Assembly: GCA_037447605.1 (NCBI GenBank)
Contig: CM074804.1
Coordinates: 7,446,716 to 7,479,834 of the forward strand
Source: Zygnema circumcarinatum
Taxonomy: Eukaryota > Streptophyta > Zygnematophyceae > Zygnematales > Zygnemataceae
Length of the DNA stretch: 33,119 bases
Reading direction: 5' to 3'
Part shown: piece by piece, positions 1-11,517 of the stretch
How positions within the stretch are numbered: the stretch's first letter is position 1
Layout: the number at the start of each line of letters is the position of its first letter
Position numbers and translations under genes: made by a program
Notes under the pieces: generated by a model
The model's input: only the letters and a program-made list of their open reading frames with translations
What the model was told of the DNA's origin: nothing
Databases searched by the model: none

Positions 1-16
1 CCCCCCCCCCCCCCCC
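1..16. repeat. poly-C run at window edge
   Basis: Sixteen C in a row open the window, followed by further C-rich sequence. Together with the poly-G/N gap near 18.1 kb, this looks like a homopolymer where assembly broke or was cut. No function is assigned. Confidence 0.8.
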
Positions 17-2087
17 ACCCCTCACACAGGGGGGTGGGAAGGGGGAAAGTTGGAAGTCTTAGGATCGAAGGCCTTTTCTATGAAGGGGGAATTTTTTGAA
101 ACCCACTTTTGCTTCAGATTTGCTGCAGATGGGAAACAACGTTTTTCATGATGTGTGTGGTCTGTACTATTTCTCTTCATGATGGGAGTGGTATCCTTGA
201 CACCGCCGTCAGACAAGTTTCCACAATTTGTAATTGAAAGACACACAAGAAAGATTAGTATGCTTCGCAAGTTATCTTGCCACAGCAGGTGGTCTGTATA
301 CTTCCGCAGCTTTCTTCCTTCATTAGCCATCATTCCGTTCTCTCCAAGCTCATTGCATCAGCCAAATTAGCCAACATTCAGGTATGATGCTAAGAAGGCG
401 ATAACATGGTAGCGGTTTCGATGATGCCTTGCCCGAAGCCATAAGCACCACAATCGATCATAAAAAAGGGCCCATGATTTTCTTCGTCCAGCTGTAAACT
501 ACTGCCTCACTCCCACACCTCCTTCCGCTCCCTCTGCATGTGCTCTCTAAACTAGAAATGATCCATACCATGTGAAAGGCATAGGGCCTTCACCACATGT
601 ATCGCGCGCCTTAGCTTTATTACATGCGCCCGCCTCCCCGGACTGAGCGGAAAGAGAGACTTGACTTTCACATCCTGCACAGCTGCCAGCGCCCTACACC
701 TACGTACTCTTAGGCTCTACCCCTACTCCCACAGTGCCAATCCAACCCCGGCCTTTCTACATCGTCATCGACCCGCCAGACGGCTCCTAACATCTTTGTA
801 TCGACTTGTAGGCTTCTATATAGGCCTCCGAGCTTGCAGCGTCCCAACTAAAATCCGCCTCCACGGCGTTCTTCACAAAGCGGCCCCAGCCTTCAGGGTC
901 CGCACTCTGCGCAGGCCACCGACGAGGAAATCAACATCCACAATTCACCACAATGGCGGAGTAAATCGCCTAGGCAGGAGTTCAATAAGGGATGGACTGA
1001 CAGACCATGCATGCATGAGGTAGGTAGGCTCATGTGAGAACTCTTCACACCCTTGAGGAAGGGTCGAAATCTAGTTCTCAAGCGTTCAAGGGCCAGTGGT
1101 TATTCTTACAATTCGTTCAATTGCACGTTGAAGGGCGTCGGCCATGTCAGCATCACTGTCAGAGTGGAACACAAACCCATTCCCTTTCGTTCTTCCCGAC
1201 GAGGGATCGTCGACATCCACAATGCTGCACGCAGGTACAGAATCGCGCATTGAGGGCCGGAATGAACTATGCAGCAGAAGCGTTTCTGGTAGTTTTCAAG
1301 GGAATAGCGTTCAGGTCTTACCAGTCAGCCTTTGATCGTTGCTGGCGAGCCACGGGCAGCGCTCCATACTTCAAGCCCACAAGCTGAAAACAACAATCCA
1401 GAGATATACTTCAGCCAATATGCCCACAAACACTCCCCTGACCTCACCTTATACTCTAAAAAGAATGAAGCAAGGAAAAGTTGACCAAATATATTTGATG
1501 TTTGCATTCATGGGCTGTCCCGACAGCTGCTCCACGGTTGTTTCAGCGGAGTGCTGGCTCATAATTGAGAAGGTTCACTTCATGATTTTTACTCTGATCT
1601 TTCTCTCTTTTTTTCGTCCTTTTCTCTGTCAATCTGAGGTACCCAAGGGTCAATGAAGCCAATAGTAGAAAGTGTGGATGCGAGAGAGCTTCACTTCAGT
1701 GACCAAACGAGAAAATATAGGTGAACCAAACTGACTACTTGTGCTCCTCCACCGAGAAGTAGAACAGTGCAGAAACGAGCTGCTTAGAACCTCACCGGCA
1801 GTTGGTCTACAGGGTCCACTGTGTCTGGACACACAAGGATGTCAGAAGCTGCCACAATTAAGTGTGCCATTGCGTCATCGTATTTTATAACCAACCCTGC
1901 ATTTTCATCCTGTCATCGTAACCATCCGCAAAATCACCACAAATGACACGAAAAAGTTCGACTTAGAAAAAAGAAGCAAATAAATGTTTACACTGAGACA
2001 CTCACACATAAGTACTTTCAGGTCACTAGTCTAGCATATAAAGGATGCAGAAAGTGGGAGAATCCTCTCCTACCCTTTGTTGGCTTC
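17..2087. other. intergenic, downstream of the SS5-like gene
   Basis: I see no convincing gene here. Open frames of 60-120 codons occur on both strands, but none has a recognisable domain or a plausible splice partner. I looked on the minus strand for the missing starch synthase C-terminal motifs (the E-P-C-G-L-T and K-T-G-G-L regions of GT1) and did not find them, which supports the stop at 2088 as the true end. The first few hundred bases left of 2088 probably include the SS5-like 3' UTR. Confidence 0.6.
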
Positions 2088-5000
2088 CTATCCCAGAACT
2101 TCAACAGATCTATCAAACTCCTCCTGTAAGGACTGTGCGAGAACAAAATCAAATCGACGTTTCACAAGCTGAATAACCCAACTAGTAAGAGACCAGAAGG
2201 AAACAGATTGCAGATACATGCAACGTTCTCGTGCGAACGCAAGCTTCTGAAAACCATTTGTGTTCCCACTATGGAGGAGAGAGCAGACACATACCGCGTG
2301 GTCCCTCTGCAGGTCCTCCAAATGCGCTTGAACTCGGGGGGCTTTGCTCGCTCCTACTGCCACAAACTGCATGCCACGCAGAATGGTTCCGAGCTCATAA
2401 GAGGAATGCTCAGCAGCCCACATGGTAAAACCATGAATGCAAAGGCTTCTTACCGCTGAGTTGCAAGATCTGGCCAGCACCAAAGACGTAAACCACCTAC
2501 TCTGCAGAGTCCCTATCTTTGTTGGCCAATACATAACGATGCATGACTCCAGAGCTGTGTAAGTTGGTCTATTACCACAAGCGCTTCGCCTAGACAAGTG
2601 TTTTTTTTTTTGAACATATGTAAAATCTGCCTGATCAGCACCCAGGTATTCACACTGCATGTTTTCAAAAGTCTAACATGCACAAAGTAAGCATTACCTG
2701 TGCTCCGCACTCCAAAGTCCGCTTCAAGGCACTCTTAATAAACTGCAGTTCTTTCTCCGATACCAGTGGTGCTAAGCATCCGACCTGCCAGTGCATCATC
2801 ATATGGAGCAGATCAATAAGGTGACCTTCGAAAGAAAGCCCTCCGCTTATCATTGAAAACGCTCTACGCTTATGATTCACGTGACCTACGTTTTAACTCA
2901 ACGCGTCAAGTACGGCAATTTGAAATATGCTTTCCGGCATAATCAGTTTCAGAGCTCACCAAGGGCCTTTCTACACCCGTCCTGCTATCTACCAAGGGCA
3001 ACCCAAGCCGTTGCCGAAGCTCGGCTTTTGCAAGGGCCTTCCCCGATAAATCATTCGATGAGAATGGCGCTGCGAGAAATCGGTCTCTAGAAGGATCCCA
3101 CTCGTCCTCATTCACTCCCGAAGGTGCTCCCACAAACTTATGCCTACAGAGAGATGATACGTTGGGAACAGATCAGCAGCCAGTCAGACAAAAGCGTTAA
3201 CATGCATGCTGGAATGTGCATTCAGTAATGAGGCAGAATGCCAACAATCAAGAGAAAATGATTGCGTAAACGTTACTTCCTCTAGGCACAACCACAAAAT
3301 TTAAACCCCTTCTTCAACCTTCATTAATCATCCTTCCAGATAACTAACACCCCCAGACTCATTTATTGGCAGGGCTGCAGTGGCATTAGCATATTTTCCG
3401 AAACAAGGGCCCGGACATTTGGGATGCAGACCAGCTGGATGCTTGCTATACAGCGCTAAGAAAACCTGCAAAACGCACTGCTTGTCAGTGCCTATGCTTC
3501 TCTCTCGAGATTACGAGGAAGAACCGTTTGCTTCTTCCAACTCCAACCCTACAGCCGCCACTCCATCGGTATGCAAATGGGGTGGCAAATCCAAGCATAG
3601 ATGAATTTGACGGCCCACAAGTGCATAAAACATCCCAGCCTTCCCCTGACAAACTCTTAGTCAGGCGATGCTCCACACCGACTCCATGTGGTTCCCATGG
3701 GCCTCTCATCCCCCCCAGCAGCATTAGCATTAGGAATCCCTGCCTTCCCTCTCTACTGAACAGCAATAATGCGCTATATGGCAGCTGTCTCCCAATACCA
3801 CGTGGCAGCCTCTCACTCGTGGGTGGCGATGGTCTGCTCAAGCCCGTGAGCGAGCCCCGAAGCCGAGTTCCGTACATCCGCTGCGTAGCGTGTGGAGACA
3901 GTTGTCACTTTGTTGGAGTACACAATGCCGCCCTGCAGGCACACCCCTCGCCATAGAGCCTGGTTCAAAACTATCACTTCATTCGCAGCCGTTGAGCTTC
4001 CTCCACCACACAGTCAAAAAGCAAATGAGCAGCCTATCAATTTTCCTGGGGCAGGTTCACCAAGACATGAGAGGTGGAACTACCATTCCTTCCAGGTCTT
4101 TGTAGACATTGGTTAACTGAAATGCATGCTAACATGGGCAATGCATTGCGCACCTTGAGAATGTTGGCTCGAGACGGGTCTTGGTTGTCCTGCAGTCTGT
4201 CCGGACGGTGGAGCTGCCCGGGGTCCAGTCCACACAAAGAAAGCTTTTCCGGCTCCACAGCCGTCTGCACGTGCAAGATTCCCAGGGCAAAAATTCTCAT
4301 CATGCAGCAGCGGAGACCTTTGTAGTTGGTCGGAAAACAGGAAAGGGAAATATATACGTCCGGAATCTGGATTAGGTGATCTTGTTCTGAAATTGTATGG
4401 ACAACAAAGTGGCAACCCTTAAAGAGATAGCCATGCATGTGTTCAGGAGGAGTCCGCCAAGTATGGGCTCAATTTACACATAGACTAGGATCAAGTTTGT
4501 TTTGGTGGTATACCTGATACTTGAAATTATGACAAGTGAGGAGCAGACGAGTATTGCTCATGCCCTGGCTCAGATCCCCGCAAGCACGGAGAGAGAATTA
4601 GGAGGAAGGCAGGCCAATGATCAAGAGGTAGACTGCAAGTGAGCAGCAGGCAGACCCTATCCATCTCAAGTATGCATTCAGACAGCAGCAGGGAGAGCTA
4701 CGAGGATGGCAGGTTCAATGTTTTTAGCACAGGCAGTCAAATTTCTCCAATGAACAGGGGCCATCTTTAAGTAACTCTCATCGTGAAGAAACAAAAGAAA
4801 AGAGCCAAAGAAACAGCCTCCACCTGATGAGAGAAAATGTCCCAAAAGAGAGGCGCAATGACTGCAGTGTGCCAATTGTGAAGGTGAATGACGTCAGGCT
4901 CCTTCCCTGTCTTTTGGAGCCATTCTAGAGCTGCTCTGCAGAAATAGCTGAACCTGCAATGCACCATATTTCCCATTCACAGTCGATGAGGCATCTCCCA

Positions 5001-8000
5001 TTCAAACTGCAACGTCAGCCATTTTCCCACGATGCCATGTCACGGTTTTCGTTACTCCGCATCTGACGGCCCTTTCCATCGTTCAGTCAAACAGAGTCAG
5101 AAAATGATTGATTCGGGTTTGATGGAATTCTGATGCTTGGAGAAAGTGGTACAGCTAATTAGTGGCTTTGCTGGCAAGCAAGATTTAACTCATTTTAGCC
5201 AGAAGTATACGGCATTCCTGACCATACCACATCATAACCGCAGGCCAAGCTACCAGGATTGAACTAACAATGCGAGAGAGCTTTCCAGTTAAAGAAAGCA
5301 GTACTACCTTTCAAAGTCGTCCTCGTAGCCGTACATTTTATCCCTTGCGAAAAATCCAGACGGATGCAAAGCTTCTATGAGCGTCACCGGCAGTCCGTAA
5401 ACAGTTCTGTAAAATAGTCCAAGCAGGAGGGCCTCATAGCATTTTCAGTTCCGTGCCATTCTAACCACACTCTTGCTTAAAGGAATAGAACCGAGGAATG
5501 AAGACCTTCAGAAGCACACCCCTTAGAAATATTCCTGACAAGGATAAACACATTACAAGCAGCTCGAAAGTTTTACCCAAGACAGGCAGCACCTGCAAAC
5601 AGAACTTCTTTAAGGCGGGCTTGATTTATCCATCTCACCCTGTCCAGATCTTATTCTGATACATTTCCCCTCCATAGTATGTGGTAAGTTCTCCCTTAAC
5701 CTGTTGCAGATCATTCATACAATCGGTATCCAAAAAAGCATACCTGTTGCACACTCATAAACACGTCGGCAACCCTGTACGAGTTAGCAGAAGAAAACAA
5801 AATCAGCACAGAACGACTCCCCTGACAACTCAATCTAAAACAATGCTTTCCAGAGATTCACTCAAGCATACAAACTCCTGATACAACAAAAACTCTCAAA
5901 AAATGCAAAGCTTAAGTGGACAGTGTTACATGCGAGGTCCGTAAGAGCCTACTTTGGCAGTACGACCTCCACCAGGTGGCCCTTCCGCCGGAGCGCGCGG
6001 CACAGCCCTGTGAGCCAAGGGGCCAGCGAGCCCGTCTGAGCGATGGGGGCCAGCTCCGTGCACACCTGTACGATATGCAGGCCCTTTCTGAGCCCTCTCC
6101 CGCCACCCACACAAAGGCAGCCTCTTAATCTCCACTCTTATGCCAGGCAGGGCCTGGACCTTGGCCCGGGTAAGTGACTTGAGGCTTCTTTAGGGTTCTA
6201 ATCTTCTTCAAGTATAAATGAATCGTTTGGGTTTGTCCAGGAACAAAGGAGATGGCAGCTCTGGACGAATATGGCAAATTTGAAATATGCGTTAACTGGA
6301 ACTGGGCGCTCTCTCAGGTAACGATTTGAAAAAATAGGTCACTCTCCAGAGTGGAGGAGAAAAATCATTGCTAGCAAGGACAAGGGCTGCAATGACAGTG
6401 ACCTAGAGGATCATGTTGCATCACATCTTGTTTCAATTGGACAATGTATGGTGAAGCTGGCTATACTAGCAAGCCCCTGACTTCCTCCCAGAATATAGAA
6501 TCCTGCATTCTCCCCTTCCGTACCTTCTGTTTACATCCAGAAGTCCAACCATCGGGCCAGCAAGTTCTGCGTCTTCTTTGTCTTGCAAATCCTCGAAAGT
6601 CTCTGCCACCATGGGATCCCGGCTCACCACACGCTCCCTAAGAGCACGCGCCTGCTCAACACTGATCGCTCGAGAAAGAAGCATGGAGTCAATGCGAAGG
6701 AGGACTCTGCTCCAAACCGTCGGAGGGTCCTTCTTGCCCTTCATTTCGCGCTTCACAAGAGGAGGCTTAGGAGAGGGACCAACAGGATCAGCCACAATGG
6801 CAGCGGTTTGACTAAGAACAGGTGGTGGTGCTTTAATCTCTGCAGGCACAAGAAATAATTGGTCACGAAATAGTCAATGCGATGACCCGGAATTCGTTAC
6901 TGAACTTTTGCTGAACATTTTGCTTGAGAAATTCCTCAATGTATTGTACCTCCTCAACTCAGAAAGGTGCACGCTATCCTTCTGCTGTCTTCTAACGCAG
7001 TAAGAAATAAGCGCACTTTCGTCACAAGAACAAAACATATGCATTACGACCCTCTGAAAGAATTATTCCTTGGCCACTTTGATTGAGCTGCTGCCAAAGT
7101 TGCAAAACCTGGCTCTCGTTGAACTCTACTATTGATTGTTTTGACATAGAAACAGAGCCAACTGAACCATCAAGTTTGCCTAAAGAAGGGGAACTAGCAG
7201 GCAACAACATAACCGAAACCCAACAGAGCATCCTAATTTAAAGGAAAATGGGAGGCACCCGGCTATGAAATCCTCTCATCCTCACTCCCCATGAATAAAG
7301 TCCTCAATCTGGCATCAAATCCCTGCGGCGTTCAAATAAAAAATATTTCCTACACAAGGATTTGATGCGGCCGCCCATTCTCAGCTCTATCAACTCAATT
7401 AAGCAGTTCAGAATCAGCTAAAACTAAGAACATTATCATTCAACAGAATTACTATATGTTGGCTGAAGAAAATTTCAACCAAGAAACATCTAAAACAGCA
7501 GGTTGTTCCTCAAGCTTGGTATACTCCTGCACACTGAAAGAATGAGAGCATACGGTACATCACGCAGTAAAAGGAATCCCACTCAAATAACCTATTCACA
7601 TGTTAGGCAACACTCAAATAGACGGGAAGCACGGGAAGGATTTCATGGTACTCGCAATAATCAGGACACTTAACAGTAGTAATGAACCATGTGAGGGGAA
7701 CATCAAACTCCTACGACCAATACGGGGGAGGTGGTTATAGGCATTCATAAATGTGCTTTCTATATTCTACATGAAGCAATTACGGAAAGGGAACGTCATT
7801 ATATAAGCCCGGACCCGCTGTAGGTGAAAATGGCGATTGAATTATACGCCTCAGATTATAGAAAAAAAATCTTTTCATATTTCTTAAAGTTCCCGTTACT
7901 ACTCCTGTTCGTCTAATTGATATAGTTAGTTTAAAAAAGGAGGGGAATGATGTCAAATCCTTCACACTCACCTTGACGGGCAAAGGCTGATCAAACTCAG

Positions 8001-9918
8001 AATGCACACAGTATGGCATGCTCTTATTCCCATAGGATTTGCTTACTATGCCAACCACATCCCAGTTTGAACGCGTTCCTCTGTACCTTTTTTCAAATCC
8101 GCTGCTGCAGCCAACTTGGCAATTTCAAGCGCCGCCTCAACATTCTCCAGCTGCTGCTCCAGCACTTCTCTCTGTGCCAGCTCGGCCTGCTTCTCGGCCT
8201 CCAACTGAGATACTCGTGCCATCAAAAATTCCCGATCCCTCTCCGCTTTCTGAAGTTCATCCACTGCCATCAGTCGCTGTTTGTTGAGATACAACATGTC
8301 TGCACGCAAATTGAATGTGATGAGGCGTTTTGGTGAGGCCGACTTACTGTAATCACAACGGTTGTTTTAGGTGTTGCTTGCAACAGCACTATTTTGTGGA
8401 TCAAAATGCCTATCACAGGTGAGCAAGAGCCTCACTCTGCTGTGCATCGCTGAAGAGCTTCATCATGTCTCCTCCCAGTGCCTTCCCAGCAACGGCAGTA
8501 GCCTGAATCCAAAGGCGCGCGCTAAGTCATGTAAAGACCACGTTCTTGCAGCAGGGTCGTAAACAGAAAAGCTCATATCATCGGACCACGGCCTTAATTC
8601 AAGAACAAAGAAAAAAGTTGAGGGACAAGTTGTGGTGTGCACAAGAAAGAATGGCGAAAATGTTTCAAGTTGGAGATGAAAGCAGGAATGATGGTTCTCA
8701 GGTATCATTCAGTCTGATGTCCTAATCCAGGAGAGCTGCTTGCTATATTCACAAAAGAGAACGCCGACGATAAAAAATAAATTAGGGGATTCTTGCTCCT
8801 CCATGAACTGGAAAGACAGCACTGAGATCAAGGATTACTGAGACTGACCTGCATTGTGTCGTTACCTCGAACTTCACTCCTGCAGAGACCAACCGTCACC
8901 CTGCAGCTGTTGAGAATCATACGACGCCTCCTATGCCGTATGGGACTAGGAGCGACATTAACCTAAATTCCTGGAAATCGTGAAAACTCTTCAGGTTTCT
9001 GAGCAGAAGATGATCCAAAGCCTGATTACAACTTTGTAGTGCCGCTTAGGCCAAGAAATTCTCGGCTCTTTCATGGAGGGAGTACACATTTAGCCCGCTC
9101 TGAAAGAACTTTGCCAGTTCAAATTAAAATTTGCGAATATGTCAAGTGCATTTCCAATAATATTAGTATGGGTGTGTCTGATAAAGGACTGGAGTTTAAG
9201 GGATTTTCCAGTGAGGAAAAGTGCTAACATAGTACCGAATATTTTGGATAGTCAGTAAACGAACTTAGTCTGTCGTAATTTAGATTTAAAAATTTTATTG
9301 CGTACGATTGCAAGTTCCCATACCAAGATAGTTTAGAATCCTTACAGACTTCAGCGCTACCTATATGGGAATAATTCACTCACTTAAGCTGGATTGCCGA
9401 AGTTTCCCGGTCTTCAATGTTGCTCTCTGCACTGCTCTCCCCTGCACTGTTGATCCATCCAATTGAGGGATTAGTCATTGCTGACAACCAAGAATATGAC
9501 GACACATTGAGATGATAAAGCAGAATTCGTCACAGTTCAGGTCGAACTATCGGAACAATGTAGACAGACCCGAGCCTTCAGCGTTAGCTGAGGTCTGTGT
9601 GCGCGCTTTGCTGCAATACCTGCCATTTTCGCAGGCTACAACAGTCCCCCGCGTGTTTATCGGCCGGCCTTCCAAGTAAGCGCTCTGGTCACCAGATCCA
9701 CTTCTGGATAGTCTCCCTGCCGACCTTGACGAATATCGAGAATTCGCCGCCCAACTGCGATGAGAGACACCTTGAAGCCTGCTTCCCAGCAGCATGCATG
9801 CATGCGCTCTAGCAGAGACGGCGCCTCCGCCGTCTCCGAGCAGCGAATCCCCAACTCGGCAAGCGGCTGCTTCAGGCGCAAGATGCAGGCGTGCGGAGAT
9901 CTGTAGAGGGCCTTGCAT
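2088..9918 (-). CDS. SS5: starch synthase 5-like protein (non-canonical, SS4-related), chloroplast
   Basis: Exons, read downward: 9918-9570, 9480-9384, 8879-8849 (or from 8930), 8502-8436, 8299-8087, at least one unresolved, 7193-7048, 6839-6524, 6087-5953, 5743-5639, 5406-5308, 4953-4824, about 4417-4154, 3932-3817, 3143-2960, 2784-2698, 2366-2295, 2168-2088. Resolved junctions keep phase, giving roughly 800 residues. Exon 1 begins at an ATG in GCCGCC context and encodes a Ser/Arg/Ala-rich chloroplast transit peptide. Exons 8502-8087 form the SS4/SS5 coiled coil (DAQQNMLYLNKQRL). Exon 6839-6524 matches the segment before the catalytic domain (VWSRVLLRIDSMLLSR). The GT5 domain follows: ELAPIAQTGSL, NKIWTG, EPDVIHLHNWHTA, CGLDPGQLHRPDRLQD, SNKVTTVSTRYA. 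It ends early in GT1 after FVAVGASKAPRVQAHLEDLQ. The K-X-G-G-L site reads QTGSL, so catalysis is unlikely. In Arabidopsis, SS5 is a non-catalytic starch-granule-initiation protein. SS4 is the main alternative, but the early stop argues against it. Confidence 0.87.
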
Positions 9919-10749
9919 GGCGGCCCGCTACACTTTCCAGCAGACGAGAACTACTTGAGGGGCAGGCGCTCATGCAGCTTTCTGCTGCAGTGAGCCGAGG
10001 GAGGGAGAGGGACAGGAAGTGGGAGAGGGAGGGACAGAAAAAAATGGGAGGAGAGATATTTGGAAAACCGAAAGTGCTCCCAACCAGCAGCAAACCGGCG
10101 GGAGAAGGGGAAAGACTTTTCGAATTCTCCGCCATGTGCGACGGACGGCGGATATGCGCCCATGAACGCTTCGCGCGTGCGATCTTGCGCAATCGGACGG
10201 TGGGGACGCGCCGACGGCGGGGGGGAACTGGAACAAGCGGTGGAGAGGGAGCAGGGGCTGCGGGGGGCGGCGCTGATTGGCTGGGGGGGCTGTCGGCGGC
10301 CAATGGGAGGCCGCCAGGAGGAACAAGGGTCGGTGGAGGATCTACCTGCGCGGACCAGCCGAGGGGTTAAATTGGTAGATCCAGGAGTGTTCAACGGTAG
10401 AGTATGGACTTAAAAAGAGATCAATCTGTTGATCGGGAAATCAACGGTGTCAGGAAAGTGTCGGTAACACGTGCGAAGGGGCGAATGCAAGAAACGGGGA
10501 TCAAGAAATGGAGGTGGATCGTGTCGGCGGTTGGACGGAGCGGGTTCAGCGATCCAGGGCGAGTTTTTTGGGCAAGGAACCGGAACCTGAGGGGCTGACT
10601 GTGGTCGCTCGCCCTTTCGATTGATCGGACGGCGCTGGTTTGCTCCTGCAGTTGAGGAGGAGAGTCGGACCGTCAGATGGGGATGGCAGAGCGTCCGGTC
10701 GACTGCTTTCGTCATGCCGCTTGTCATGTTCATGTTTTGGAACAAGTGG

Positions 10750-10929
10750 CAGAACATGCACAACATGAACGACATGCTGAACGTGAACGACAAGCACAAC
10801 ATGAATGACATGCACAACATGTACAACATGCATAACATGAACGACATGCACAACATGAATAACATGAACGACATGCATAACATGTACAACATGTACAACA
10901 TGCACAACAAGAACGGCATGCACAACATG
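10750..10929 (+). repeat. 9-bp minisatellite, about 20 units (NAC AAC ATG)
   Basis: Twenty consecutive 9-base units of the form (C/A/T)A(C/T) (A/G)AC ATG run without an indel, varying mainly at the first base of each triplet. On the plus strand it reads Asn-Met with His, Asp, Tyr or Asn inserted; on the minus strand it reads Val-His repeats. It stays open in several frames because the unit contains no stop, so long open frames here are not evidence of a gene. Confidence 0.9.
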
Positions 10930-10959
10930 GCATACAACATAGCACGCAGAATTCAGATC

Positions 10960-11000
10960 GATCTCACGATGGGGACGCCATCAAATTTACATGGAAAAAG
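10960..11000. repeat. short dispersed repeat, copy 1
   Basis: About 40 bases starting GATCTCACGATGGGGACGCC are close to a segment at about 28992-29032 in a MEI1-like intron, with roughly five mismatches by eye. The core is an imperfect inverted repeat (GATGG...CCATC). It may be the end of a degraded mobile element, but no flanking element was recognised. Confidence 0.45.
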
Positions 11001-11517
11001 GAGAGCCTGTGATCGGAAAGTTTGCAGCGGCTAACACAGCAGAGCACAGTACAACAAAGCACAACGGAGGAGCAACGAGAGGTGTAGTCGGGCACGGCGA
11101 CGCGCACCTGCCCGACCGACCCACTGACTGTGTCTGCTTAAAGCAGGGCAGGGCGAGGGCGAGCCTAGAGTTAGAGCTCGTCCTTGGAGAAGGGGGAGGG
11201 ATCAGAGTGTTGGATTGAGTCCTTCCTTCATTGCTTCTTCTGTTTCATCTTTGGAAGACTTCCCTTTCTTAAACATGTTGGACAAGCTCAATCATCCAAC
11301 GCAACAGATCAGCACTCAATACACAGCACACTTAACCCAAAAACTCTTTATTCCAAAATAAACCTGGAGCATAAGCATTATGCTTTTCCATCAAGGCTCC
11401 GTTTGACGGAAAAAAACTTAGAATGCTGTAACCTCATACAGTTCCTTCCTAAAAACCCAGCCGCAAAAAAGCAACATGGTCGAACTACATGATCCGTACG
11501 ATCAAACGTATTGGGAT

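Larger units (their letters stand above)
9919..11517. promoter_or_regulatory. intergenic: SS5-like upstream region and wax synthase 3' flank
   Basis: The first 450 bases upstream of the SS5-like ATG are GC-rich. On the transcribed (minus) strand they carry pyrimidine-rich stretches (CCCTCTCCCTCCC type) typical of plant core promoters and leaders. Open frames here run through low-complexity Pro/Ser or Gly/Arg sequence and match nothing. The rest holds a 9-bp minisatellite (10750-10929) and one copy of a short dispersed motif (about 10960-11000). No gene was recognised. Confidence 0.5.

Noticed and set aside
661-1387. Overlapping 100-120 codon plus-strand frames
   Set aside because: No domain, no splice partner, Arg/Ser/His-rich composition typical of chance frames.
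8463-8708. Kelch-like peptide (SVYDPAARTWSLHDLARAFG) on the minus strand
   Set aside because: It is in a different frame from the coiled-coil exon 8502-8436 and lies in the preceding intron; a single blade-like match is not enough.
2088-9918. SS5-like gene as a pseudogene
   Set aside because: All resolved exon junctions keep phase, splice sites fit GT-AG, and substitutions are concentrated in catalytic motifs while the coiled coil and fold-defining segments stay recognisable.
9872-10394. Pro/Ser-rich and Gly/Arg-rich open frames upstream of the SS5-like start
   Set aside because: GC-rich low complexity on both strands; one overlaps the SS5-like transit-peptide exon in another frame. Best read as promoter and leader.
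10750-10929. CRISPR-like array
   Set aside because: Contiguous 9-base tandem units with no spacers, in a plant nuclear context.
10410-10940. Long minus-strand open frames of Met/Leu/Cys or Val/His repeats over the minisatellite
   Set aside because: They result from the stop-free 9-bp repeat; flanking residues show no domain and the frame has no support in codon content outside the repeat.
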